A stretch of 64,000 nt of DNA, taken from positions 62,001 to 126,000 of the forward strand of contig CAWEBX010000013.1 of assembly GCA_963807355.1 (NCBI GenBank), in the 5' to 3' direction. The DNA comes from Nitrobacter sp963807355 (lineage in GTDB: Bacteria > Pseudomonadota > Alphaproteobacteria > Rhizobiales > Xanthobacteraceae). Positions 9,087-16,748 of this stretch are shown here, one piece after another. A model generated the notes under the pieces. It did not search any database and was not told where the DNA came from. It saw only the letters and a program-made list of their open reading frames with translations. Positions within the stretch are counted from its first letter, which is position 1. Each line of letters starts with the position of its first letter. Position numbers and translations under genes: made by a program.

Positions 9087-9182
9087 ATGAAGGCGGCCCG
9101 TCGTGCTGGCAAATCCCTTCGTGAAATTGCAGCCGAGTTTGAAACAAGCCTCGGTAGTGTACAGCGCGCGATAGCTGCTTAA
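9087..9182 (+). pseudogene. Orphan resolvase-type HTH fragment
   Basis: A 31-codon frame from ATG 9087 reads MKAARRAGKSLREIAAEFET and SLGSVQRAIAA before a stop. This is the C-terminal DNA-binding helix-turn-helix of a serine resolvase, without any catalytic domain. It lies 60 bases after the complete resolvase. It is most likely the tail of a second, lost recombinase gene, although a free-standing HTH peptide cannot be excluded. Confidence 0.45.
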
Positions 9183-9189
9183 AGGCGCC

Positions 9190-9288
9190 TTGGGTTTTTG
9201 CCTTCCGGAATTTAGCGGATTTTACTTGGGTTTTTACATGGGTTTTTGCCCATCAGAATCCGTCCAGTAACTGCCTTGGGTTTTCGCC
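9190..9288 (+). repeat. Iteron-like repeat cluster A (TTGGGTTTTTGCC)
   Basis: Four related 12-13 base units sit at 9190-9202, 9226-9237, 9238-9250 and 9276-9288, with consensus (T/A)TGGGTTTTTGCC. The same unit recurs in cluster B at 9936-10052. Repeats of this kind in an intergenic region of an element with its own PrimPol-helicase resemble origin iterons, but no replication data exist and the spacing here is irregular. Confidence 0.5.
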
Positions 9289-9367
9289 CTCTCGCATAGC
9301 AAAATGTCAGGCAGCAGGCTCCGAATCGTCGCGGCCGCGCATACGTGCCTGGAAGGCGACGACCACA

Positions 9368-9787
9368 TCATTGAGGAGCGTCTCGACCTCCCGCGACTCC
9401 TGATTCTCGATCGAGCTCTGGCGCAAGCAATGCCGGTGATGTCGGTTCGGATTCCAGTAATAGCGGCGTGCATTTCCGGACATCCACGATGGGCTCGCCT
9501 CGTTTCAACGCCGTAATTTGCTCGCCGGTCAGGAAGTGATTTGTCGGCATGGACAGGATAGTGAAGCCGGGGATACTGTAACCGTTGCCGCTCCCGTTCT
9601 CGGCCATTTCAGGCAACCCCGCGCGAAGCTTGTCGAGCACATAGACATCTTTCGAGACGTCGGACCTTAACGCGTCGCCGTGCTGCATCGCGCGGTAGCG
9701 TTTTCCCATTTCATCCTGAATATCACGAGCCGTTTCGAGCTTGATACGTCGTTTTAACGGCCGGTTGCTGGTCCGTCGTCTTGGCAT
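9368..9787 (-). CDS. Phage-type hypothetical protein
   Basis: The frame gives 139 residues. The N-terminal part (RRIKLETARDIQDEMGKRYR) resembles small basic helical proteins found in Rhizobiales prophages. The middle has SIPGFTILSMPTNHFLTGEQ and ALKRGEPIVDVRK. After KRGEPIVDV the residue pattern degrades, and an alternative frame continues with an acidic helix ending near 9320, so a frameshift near 9470 is possible. No function is recognised. Confidence 0.5.
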   Translation of the reverse strand: MPRRRTSNRPLKRRIKLETARDIQDEMGKRYRAMQHGDALRSDVSKDVYVLDKLRAGLPEMAENGSGNGYSIPGFTILSMPTNHFLTGEQITALKRGEPIVDVRKCTPLLLESEPTSPALLAPELDRESGVAGGRDAPQ

Positions 9788-10142
9788 TTAGCCTCCTTCC
9801 ATCCCAAATCGGGGGTTCAAAGCCATGCTCTGCAAATAGTGTCAGAAACTTGTGGCGGAACAAGCGGTGTTTTGAAGGGGTTTCGAGGTGCTCTTGAGCG
9901 GGGGAATGCGGAGGTTTTGCGCTCGCTTTCCCGCCTTGGTTTTTACCTCCGATCGGATCGCATGGGTTTTTGCCTTCGTGAAACGCATGGGTTTTTTTGC
10001 TTTCGTAAATGCATGGGTTGTTGGCCTCCCAAAAAACGCATGGGTTTTTGGCTTTTGGTGGCGAACCATTGTGACGGTGTGCGTGCGGATTGTGATGGTG
10101 ACCTTTGGTGGCCTTCAATCGCAGTGCTTTGCAAAACTCTCA
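9788..10142. other. Intergenic stretch with iteron-like repeats
   Basis: This 355-base interval between two minus-strand genes holds repeat cluster B (9936-10052) and one copy of GGTGACCTTTGGTG (10097-10110). Minus-strand frames across it give a repetitive peptide, but the repeat spacing (25-27 bases) is not a multiple of three, so it is not a protein repeat. Confidence 0.5.
9936..10052 (+). repeat. Iteron-like repeat cluster B (ATGGGTTTTTGCC, 25-27 base period)
   Basis: Five direct units begin at 9936, 9962, 9987, 10013 and 10040, with consensus GCATGGGTTTTTGCC followed by variable sequence. The successive periods are 26, 25, 26 and 27 bases. They are variants of the unit in cluster A, about 650 bases to the left. 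Regularly spaced direct repeats are the hallmark of Rep-binding iterons or phage origins. The neighbouring PrimPol-helicase gene makes an origin role plausible; it remains inference. Confidence 0.55.
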
Positions 10143-10802
10143 TCACCCCTTCATCTGTCCGAGCAGAAACCTTGAGACATCCGAATCCTGTTTTTGAAGC
10201 GCCACCACGCCGCCCACAGCGAACGTAGCAACCGCCTTGAGAAGCTCGGCCAGTTGTCTGGCGCTTCCCTGATCGAAGCGATGATAAGCGCCGTGTGTCA
10301 GCTCAGCGATCTCCTGGAAGCGTATCTGGGCGGTGTGATCGCGCCCCTCCTGAAACATGAATACCGGAATCTCTCTCGAAGCGAGCGCGATCAGCACCTC
10401 GCGTTCCTCCTCACAAGCATCACCGACGTAGACTGCGGCGTTGATTGTGCGTTTTGAACTCTCACGCGAAATATGACTGAGAACCTTGCCGATCTGGGTG
10501 TAACCGGTTTCGCATTTGATTTTGGCCATCATTTTGGCGAGCACCATGGGGTCGCTCACCCAGGGCGATGTCTTGCATTCGGCATTCACGCCGATCATGC
10601 CGCGGAAATACGCCAACTGAAGATCCAGCGAGCCCAGTGTTGCCACCTCGGCAAACATGGTCACCATCAACTGCGCCGACAAATCCCATGCGCGTTCCCT
10701 GGAAGCTGTTGCATCCAAAGCAAAAATCAGGTTGCCGCGTTGCTGCGGCCGGGTGGTTGAAATACCGGCGAGAAGTTTGTCGACGCGAGAAAAATCAGTC
10801 AT
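10143..10802 (-). CDS. VWA-domain protein
   Basis: The protein has 219 residues. A von Willebrand A fold is shown by strand NLIFALD followed by the MIDAS motif DATAS (D30, T32, S34), the strand LQLAYFRG, the strand NAAVYVGDACEEE, and IPVFMFQEG. There is no signal peptide or membrane helix, so it is cytoplasmic. Such stand-alone VWA proteins usually act as metal-dependent protein-protein adaptors, often with an ATPase partner. The upstream 90-residue gene overlaps it by 8 bases, a sign of coupled translation. A very similar family occurs in Bradyrhizobium chromosomes; its role is unknown. Confidence 0.8.
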   Translation of the reverse strand: MTDFSRVDKLLAGISTTRPQQRGNLIFALDATASRERAWDLSAQLMVTMFAEVATLGSLDLQLAYFRGMIGVNAECKTSPWVSDPMVLAKMMAKIKCETGYTQIGKVLSHISRESSKRTINAAVYVGDACEEEREVLIALASREIPVFMFQEGRDHTAQIRFQEIAELTHGAYHRFDQGSARQLAELLKAVATFAVGGVVALQKQDSDVSRFLLGQMKG

Positions 10803-11067
10803 CGCGCGCCTCCCCGCAGCATGTTTCCATCCAATCGATACGGTTGTTGAGGTTTTCGCCGATCATGCGCAACTCCCAGATCATGTCGCGATGTCTGCGT
10901 TGAAGCTTCCAGTCCACGCGATCCCTGATCAGGACTCCAACCTCGTCCACCAAGCGATACGCGTCGCGCAGTCGTGCACTAATATGGACAAGCTCATCAG
11001 CCTCCGGAGGAATGATGCTGCCGCGCCGCTTCCGCTTTTGATGTTGATAGCTTGAGATTTCGACCAT
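10795..11067 (-). CDS. Small helical protein, unknown, partner of VWA gene
   Basis: This frame of 90 residues is rich in charged helices (ISARLRDAYRLVDEVGVLIR, WELRMIGENLNNRIDWMETC). It begins with a basic stretch QKRKRRG. The start ATG at 11067 follows AAAGGAGAC, a good ribosome binding site. Its stop overlaps the VWA start by 8 bases, so the two are translationally coupled. No known family is recognised; DNA or protein binding is possible from composition only. Confidence 0.6.
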   Translation of the reverse strand: MVEISSYQHQKRKRRGSIIPPEADELVHISARLRDAYRLVDEVGVLIRDRVDWKLQRRHRDMIWELRMIGENLNNRIDWMETCCGEARDD

Positions 11068-11094
11068 GCTCGTCTCCTTTCAAAATAACCTCAG

Positions 11095-11203
11095 GGTGAC
11101 CTTTGGTGATCTTTCGACCTTTTTTATCCCTTCGCGTAGAACTCTCAGTGAGAGTTTGGGGGGGGGTGGTAGAAAAACCCACGAAACATCACCAAAGGTC
11201 ACC
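11095..11203. repeat. 16-bp inverted repeat with internal hairpin and G9 tract
   Basis: The arm GGTGACCTTTGGTGAT at 11095-11110 is matched exactly in inverse at 11188-11203. Between them lie a short hairpin (AACTCTC, loop AGT, GAGAGTT) near 11139-11156 and a run of nine G (11158-11166). A shorter direct copy, GGTGACCTTTGGTG, is at 10097-10110. The structure fills the 137-base gap between the PrimPol stop and the next start. It could be paired operators, a terminator-like fold or an origin component. Confidence 0.6.
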
Positions 11204-11204
11204 T

Positions 11205-13799
11205 TCACGACGACAGCTGCCAGCGCAAATATCCGTTCTGACTTCCATTGCGGACGATCCGCATGCCGTGTTCGTACTTGCCGTTGACCTTGTGCAGCCA
11301 GCGGCCAAGCCGGTCATTGCTGATCGAACCATGATGCCGGGTGTCCTCGGCGACCGCGATCAGCGCGTCGTAAAGCCGTTGGCTGGTCGGTGATTGCTGC
11401 AGGGCGTATCGCCCCGGCGTCGCCGCCTCGATCACGTCGCGGACGATTATCGGCCGGTTGAGCCCGAAATGGTCCCTCCATGCCAGAATCACCGCCTCAT
11501 GTTTCTGACGCTCCGGGTTGTCGATATAAATCGTCTCGGTGCTGTCGCAGGGATCGACCTCGCCAAGCCAGATCAAGGCATCACGGACCCAGCTGGACCA
11601 CATTTCGAAATTGCCCAGCGGCGGCCTGGTCGAGACCCCTCCCGATATCTGATACGCCCTGATGATCGTCAGCAGCGCCACCACGAACTCACCGCGGCGC
11701 TGGCGGAATTCGGTCTGGATATTGGGGCCGGTGAACACGCGCAGTTCAGGCCGTTCCACCTTGGCGTCGAGTTCACATCGCACCGAACGGCGCGGCATGT
11801 CGCCTTGCAGCACCAAATTGTTGCCGTTCATCGTCAGCAGGGCCGACATCGTCACGTCGCGGGCTTCCGAAAAGCCGAGGATCCGGATTGAAAGCCGCAT
11901 CTGCGTGACCGCCTGGCACAGCAGCGCGTGGTCCACGGGCTTGGTGCAATTGTCGAGCGAGATGATCGGAACGCCGCTCATCAAGGCGGTGCCAAACCGC
12001 TTCTCGAACTCCGAGGCGTCGATCTCGGCGGAGATGACCGGCGCCGGTTGTCCGGTCGCCAGCAGCGAGGCCAGATCGATCAATAGTGACTTGCCGGTGC
12101 CCGGCGCACGGGCGGTAATGGCGTGCAGCGGGGCGAAGTCCAGGGTTTTGCGGCACACGCTCGTCATGAGCAACGACAGCGCCACGGAACGATCAACGTC
12201 GCCGGCAAAGGGAAACGTACTGATCGCCTTCTTGATGATGTCAAGCGCCCGCGCGGCGTCCTGCTTGCTCGGCCTCTCCGGAATGTCGGGAAACACCTCG
12301 CCGTCGGGCTTATAGAGCAGTTGCGTCTGCGGATCGTAACCCGGTGTCGTCAGCAACGATCCATCGGCTCGCAGTTGAGGCGTATGGACGATGCCGCGCA
12401 GGATCGGAACCTGCCAGACCCCCTCGCGCGCCAGCAAGGTTTCGCCGATCACTTGGGGACAATCCTTGTCGATCCAGTCCTTTCGGCGGCGGTCATAACT
12501 CTGGAAGTTTGCGCACCTGCCCAGCATCTCGATCAGATACAGCGGCTTGACCCGCATCAGCCGCCACACAACCGTCGACCGGTTGACGCCATGGCGGGGC
12601 GCCGCCGGCAACCGGTTCATGACCGGGCGCATCATCACCGCGTCACGCTGATAGATATCGAACCCGCCGGCGGCGATCATCGCGCCTTCCGCCTCGTCAA
12701 CGATCCGGTGACGCTCACCGTCGATCAGTTGAATCACCTGCCGCGCGCCCGGCGTCGCCGCGTTGGATGTTGTGGGTGACGGCGTTGGGCCCATAGCTCC
12801 AAGGATCGCGCTAGCGCATGCCAGTCCGGGTCCTCTGTTACCGTTTTTGGGGGCCGGTTGGTCCAGCTTGGCTAACGGTCGCAACCGGGGTTGAGACTTC
12901 GCCCCCTCGCAAGCACTCTCAATGGTCCGCCATGCGCTGTCAGCGCCATCGTCATCGACCAGGCCGCAGGCCTCGGCCGCCGCGAACAGCCGCCGCCGGA
13001 CTTCGTTGTCGTCGAGCAGGCCGGGGTTGCCGTGGACGATCTGATAGATGTTATAGGCGCCAAGGTTGAGCACCGCATTACGTTCTCCTATCGCCGCGTT
13101 GGCGATAGATGCACACTCGGCTTCAAGCGCTGTTTCGGCCCATGCTTTGTCCCGTTTCGGATTCTTGCGGGCGGTCTTGTCACGGGTGGTGGACTTCTTT
13201 TTGGCTGGTCCTTGCGTTGTGACGTAACCGAAGTCGCGCACCAGCATCGCGACAATATCATCCTGTAGCGCCCTCGCCTCGTCGACGGTGATGTCGGGAA
13301 GATCCTTGTAGGCGATCGTCAGCGGATCGCCCCCGCTCCACAAATATTCGCGCTGCGTATCCGGATGGATGCCATGGGCAACGAAATGCTGACCGTCGCC
13401 TAAAAATTCAACTTTTTCAGAGCCGGCACCCGGTGCGACTACGAAGTTGGTGGTTAGTTTCTTGAACGATACTTTGGTCCGAAACGGAATGGCCCGTTTG
13501 GGCGCCCGCCCGATCCGATTCAAGATGAACTCGCGACTTTCAAATCGCTGGCGGACCATGGTCTCGGCCGCGACTGCTGCCCGTTCGTTCAGCAAATCGA
13601 GATCGATGGTCGGCGTCAGTTATGTGAGAATGCCGGTATTGCTCGCGTTTGGATAATCGCGATCCCAACTCTCAAGCATGGCGCGGGAGACGTTGGCGGT
13701 CTTCTGCCATTCGTCAGCGAGTGGTCGTTTGCCCAGCACCGGAATAGGCACGTAACCGTTGGCGACAATAGCGAGACGCACATCGAGGATCGGATGCAT
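11205..13799 (-). pseudogene. PrimPol-helicase (bifunctional DNA primase/polymerase), interrupted by in-frame TAA
   Basis: Starting at ATG 13799, the frame reads LAIVANGYVPIPVLGKRPL and NASNTGILT, the N-terminus of archaeo-eukaryotic type PrimPol domains. It hits TAA at 13620-13622, then continues in the same frame (LTPTIDLDLLNER) for about 800 codons. The C-terminal half is a helicase-like ATPase with Walker A APGTGKS near 12090 and Walker B-like VPIISLDN. It is probably the replicative primase-helicase of the mobile element. The stop could come from one substitution; a shorter product could start at the TTG at 13595. The start shares one base with the stop of the gene upstream. Confidence 0.75.
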
Positions 13800-14314
13800 C
13801 AGTCTATCCTTCCGGCAAATCGCTGTTTGAAAATATCGCCGAGCCACTTCGCCTGCGGTGGCGAGGGCGCTTTCTGTCGATAGGCTATTTGCTCGAAGAC
13901 GCTGTCGACGAACTCTTTGTCCTTGTCTCGACTGATGCGGTGCTTGTTGTCGGCACAATGCTTCGCGACATCGAGCCACGAATAACCATTGATGCCGGGA
14001 CCGACGTCACTATGGGCGGCGCTACCGAATGAGGTCATTGGCATAGCCGACGCGATCACCGCGCTGCGACGACCTTTCTCGGCACCATCAGCAAAACCCT
14101 TGCTGTAACCCTGGTCGTAGATATGCTGCACCTCTGCGGCACTGAGCGATCCGCCCTCCAGCCGTTCGACAAGGTCATGAATATCGAGATCGGCTTTTTC
14201 TAGCAGATCCAGGATTGCGCGAACGGCGTTCAGCTTCTCACCATCGGCGTTGCTGCTCAGCATGCGTAGTCGCGTCACAATCTTGGGCATCAAACCGTTG
14301 AGCTTGTCACTCAT
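13799..14314 (-). CDS. Phage-type hypothetical protein
   Basis: It has 171 residues from ATG 14314 (an ATG at 14323 is also in frame). It is helical and largely charged at the N-terminus (IVTRLRMLSS, NAVRAILDLLEKADLDIHDL). It then has HIYDQGYSKGFADGAEKGRR and a C-terminal SPPQAKWLGDIFKQRF. Its stop overlaps the PrimPol start by one base and its start overlaps the nuclease stop by 8 bases, so it belongs to the same replication operon. No function is recognised. Confidence 0.65.
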   Translation of the reverse strand: MSDKLNGLMPKIVTRLRMLSSNADGEKLNAVRAILDLLEKADLDIHDLVERLEGGSLSAAEVQHIYDQGYSKGFADGAEKGRRSAVIASAMPMTSFGSAAHSDVGPGINGYSWLDVAKHCADNKHRISRDKDKEFVDSVFEQIAYRQKAPSPPQAKWLGDIFKQRFAGRID

Positions 14315-15026
14315 GACGAACACACTTTTCGAGGTGGGAACACATGATGCAGCGGAAGTCCTTCAGGCTGGGATCGAGTCGCGGCAACAACTCCCCTGCA
14401 TGAGTTGCCCTGACAACATCGAGCGCCCGATCGATGGTCTCCTGTGCCAGACGTGAATCAAATGGGACCGTGAAGTGAAGCCGCTCACACGTATCGGCAT
14501 TGACGGCAGTCATCAGCGCCGGATTGAATAATTTGAGAAAGCTTTGATAGATCGAGACTTGCCCTGCATAACGAGGAAATGTTTTGGCAAGTCCGTCGCG
14601 CTCGACGGCACGAAAATTCCGCGCGTTGAGTGCCTTGCATTCCCACAAGGCCGGCAGCGCCAAATGGATCGCCTGGGGAACGCGAGTAATGATGCCGTCG
14701 ACGTGACCGGCTATCGGGCTGCCAGCGGCACGAAAGCCAAGCTCTTCCACTGGTGCAAAAACGAAACCGGCATCTAACAGCTGCTGCCTGCTATCAGCTT
14801 CAAAGTAGTGCCCCCTCGCGAAGATCGATCGGATACGGGCTGGAAACGTCGACGCCGTCATCCATTCGAATTGTATTTTCCGGAGACAGGTTTCTCCGAT
14901 CAACGATGCGCCGAGATAATCACGCGGGACATCGTGGGCGTGCTTGGCCAGCGAAGCCCGTTCAACCTGGTCGTTGATGGCGGCGTTGAGTGGATCGAGC
15001 GAAAGGTTTGCGCGGTTGAGGTTCAT
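14307..15026 (-). CDS. Cas4/AddB-like Fe-S PD-(D/E)XK nuclease
   Basis: From ATG 15026 the protein has 239 residues; a TTG start at 15119 would add 31 poorly structured residues. The nuclease motifs are in order: GHYFEAD with E76, GHVDGI with D110, LWECKAL with E129 and K131, and the QxxxY motif Q156-Y160. Four Cys are placed as in Cas4 and AddB: C47 in GETCLRK, then C226, C229 and C235 in RCIMCSHLEKC. They should bind a [4Fe-4S] cluster. In phages such enzymes are recombination exonucleases acting with a Sak4-type ATPase, which is encoded upstream here. There is no cas1 or cas2 nearby, so it is not a CRISPR gene. Confidence 0.85.
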   Translation of the reverse strand: MNLNRANLSLDPLNAAINDQVERASLAKHAHDVPRDYLGASLIGETCLRKIQFEWMTASTFPARIRSIFARGHYFEADSRQQLLDAGFVFAPVEELGFRAAGSPIAGHVDGIITRVPQAIHLALPALWECKALNARNFRAVERDGLAKTFPRYAGQVSIYQSFLKLFNPALMTAVNADTCERLHFTVPFDSRLAQETIDRALDVVRATHAGELLPRLDPSLKDFRCIMCSHLEKCVRHE

Positions 15027-15132
15027 GCGACCGGCCCGCGCGAAATCGGTGTCGTGGCGTAGTAATCCGCTTCGCGACGCTGATAGGATGTGCGCTTGCC
15101 CATTGTCACTCTCGGTCAAATCGGATTGTGTC

Positions 15133-15399
15133 TCAGATCACAACGCGTTTCGCTACAGCGGCAGCGTCGCACCAGCCCTCGATGTAGCTCTTAGCTTCGA
15201 GCAAAGCGTCACGGCGGGCTTGTTCGAGGATATGGCCAACTACGTTGTTATTCCACGTGCAAAGCACCTTGTGACGGTAGACGACGCTGATCTTTCCGAC
15301 TTCGTTGTCGAAGGTTTTAATGCCGTCGTATCTGATGAGCCGTAGCTTCTCGTGATAGGCAGCGTATTGCCCGTCTCGCTTCTTCTGCTTCGATCTCAT
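15133..15399 (-). CDS. Phage-type hypothetical protein
   Basis: The frame encodes 88 residues, basic at the N-terminus (RSKQKKRDGQYAAYHEKLRL), with TFDNEVGKISVVYRHKVLCT and a helical C-terminus LLEAKSYIEGWC. The start at 15399 lies inside the small CxxC protein gene upstream (83-base overlap). The overlap is unusual; one of the two starts may be wrong. No family is recognised. Confidence 0.5.
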   Translation of the reverse strand: MRSKQKKRDGQYAAYHEKLRLIRYDGIKTFDNEVGKISVVYRHKVLCTWNNNVVGHILEQARRDALLEAKSYIEGWCDAAAVAKRVVI

Positions 15400-15478
15400 T
15401 CTCTGCGCACTGCTCGCAGATCATGTTGTCCTCAACGACTGGATGGTCCTTGCAAAACATGCAGGTGAACTCGGCCAT
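15317..15478 (-). CDS. 53-residue double-CxxC (zinc-ribbon-like) protein
   Basis: The gene begins at ATG 15478 directly after TAAGGAGGAGACGACC, one of the strongest ribosome binding sites in the window. It reads MAEFTCMFCKDHPVVED and then MICEQCAENEIEAEE, ending after 53 codons. Two CxxC pairs about 12 residues apart form a likely zinc knuckle, followed by an acidic helix. Phages encode many such small zinc-binding proteins. It overlaps the next gene by 83 bases in another frame. Confidence 0.6.
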   Translation of the reverse strand: MAEFTCMFCKDHPVVEDNMICEQCAENEIEAEEARRAIRCLSREATAHQIRRH

Positions 15479-15491
15479 GGTCGTCTCCTCC

Positions 15492-16001
15492 TTAAAAGGG
15501 TATGTCGCCCGTCATCTCCCCTGGCGTCATCAACGGGCCGCCAGCGGCTGCCGATGCCTCGCGCAGCATTTCGTTTTGCGATGTCCTCTTGGTCGTGATT
15601 CCACCGCCGCCCATATCGCGTGCAAGCATCGCCTTCTCCGCAAGCTGCATCGCCTGAAGCAGGAACTGCACCATCATGGACTTCGGCCACGTGGTGATCG
15701 GCTTGCTCCAGTCGAAGCCTTGCAGTTCACCGAGCTGCGGCAGGATTGTTTCGATGGCGCCAACGTCCAACGGCTCCGGGTCCATTCCTGTGACACGCAG
15801 CGCAAACTCAATATCGAGACCTTCTACGGTTGCTTGTTCGGCCCGTGTTTTGATCCAGCCGCACAAAGTTGCCGCGGTGAGCCAGCCAAGTTCGATGTCG
15901 CTCAAACGCGAGACCGGGGTTGCCGGCGGAATTGCTCCGCCGGCGTTGATCACCTCGCGCACCGCGATGATGGCAGCGGTGGTCGCGCGCCGTTGCCACA
16001 T
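15492..16001 (-). CDS. Phage-type hypothetical protein
   Basis: Length is 169 residues. No alternative start exists upstream before the stop, so ATG 16001 is the start. It has RRATTAAIIAVREVINAGGA, a helix-rich middle (AATLCGWIKTRAEQATVEGL), MVQFLLQAMQLAEKAM and a C-terminal GEMTGDIPF. Short acidic-hydrophobic tails of this kind are seen in SSB-like proteins, but nothing else suggests one. It sits between the DUF669-like gene and the CxxC protein in the replication operon. Function is unknown. Confidence 0.6.
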   Translation of the reverse strand: MWQRRATTAAIIAVREVINAGGAIPPATPVSRLSDIELGWLTAATLCGWIKTRAEQATVEGLDIEFALRVTGMDPEPLDVGAIETILPQLGELQGFDWSKPITTWPKSMMVQFLLQAMQLAEKAMLARDMGGGGITTKRTSQNEMLREASAAAGGPLMTPGEMTGDIPF

Positions 16002-16052
16002 GTCATTGATCGCGTTCGGAGTCGGTGGTGCGCTTCCGGGTCATCACTCGGC

Positions 16053-16664
16053 TCACGCCGGCTTTGAGATCATGGTTGGTGCAGGTGCAGGCGAACCATT
16101 GGGTGCGTGGGTGGGCGTGGCCCCGAGGGGCGGCGTCGAGCGTTCGACCGGCGCAGGCGGCGGCTGGTCAAGCTTGCGGTAACCTGCATCGCCAACGCGT
16201 AGAACTTTATTGATGACGTTTTTGTCGGGCCAACGGCTACCGTCAGGCTTTTCACCGCCGCGCTCAATTCCAATTTCAGCCAGAAAGGTTGCACCATGAA
16301 AAGCAGCGAGTGAAACGTTGGCGCGCTTCTCGACGGCTTGCGGGCTGTTGTCCTTCGGATCGATGCCTGCGGTGGCTTCGAAGATGGCGCGCAGGTAGGA
16401 CCTTGTGATTTCACCTGCTTTGGCATGGCCGGCCGTGGTGCCGTCCAGCAAGTGGTAGCCATAGAATTTGCGGCGATCGTAGTCTCCGCCTTTCACGGTG
16501 TAGATAACATCGAGGCCTTCGCTGTCACCTCGCGACGAACGCTTGAGCAGGTTGTCCATACCGCAGCTGCCTGCCTTGATCGACATCACCACTTCGACAA
16601 TCGTGCCGGCCGGGATCGGTGAAAATCCCTGAGCCGCGTTTGCTGTATCGAGATCGAGTTCCAC
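16053..16664 (-). CDS. DUF669-like phage protein (probable ssDNA-binding partner of Sak4)
   Basis: The 203-residue frame starts with GTG at 16664, after AAGGAAA and right behind an in-frame stop. An ATG in another frame 4 bases earlier suggests a possible one-base change at the start. It has a beta-strand IPAGTIVEVVMSIKAG, DVIYTVKGGDYDRRKFYGYH, a central FHGATFLAEIGIERGGEK and a proline-rich tail. The pattern fits DUF669, a phage family encoded beside AAA_24/Sak4 recombinases and thought to act on single-stranded DNA. It lies 84 bases downstream of the Sak4-like gene. Confidence 0.6.
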   Translation of the reverse strand: MELDLDTANAAQGFSPIPAGTIVEVVMSIKAGSCGMDNLLKRSSRGDSEGLDVIYTVKGGDYDRRKFYGYHLLDGTTAGHAKAGEITRSYLRAIFEATAGIDPKDNSPQAVEKRANVSLAAFHGATFLAEIGIERGGEKPDGSRWPDKNVINKVLRVGDAGYRKLDQPPPAPVERSTPPLGATPTHAPNGSPAPAPTMISKPA

Positions 16665-16748
16665 TCATGTTTGATTTCCTTGTTGGGTTTGCTTTTCGCT
16701 TTTCATATTGCCGGTGATCCACGCCGGCGCGGTTAGGTCAGCTTTGCT

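Larger units (their letters stand above)
9026..9367. other. Intergenic stretch with an HTH relic and GGGTTTTT repeats
   Basis: Apart from the 31-codon HTH relic at 9087-9182 and the repeat cluster at 9190-9288 listed separately, nothing gene-like is seen on the plus strand. On the minus strand one frame near 9320-9410 reads ENQESREVETLLNDVVVAFQ and ends in a stop near 9320. It may be the displaced tail of the gene at 9368-9787. Confidence 0.4.

Noticed and set aside
9842..10118. Minus-strand frames encoding repetitive HAF/KNPC-like peptides
   Set aside because: They arise from the DNA repeats; the 25-27 base period breaks any reading frame and no start signal is seen.
14307..15026. cas4 of a CRISPR-Cas locus
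   Set aside because: No cas1, cas2, effector genes or CRISPR array are present; the context is a phage replication operon.
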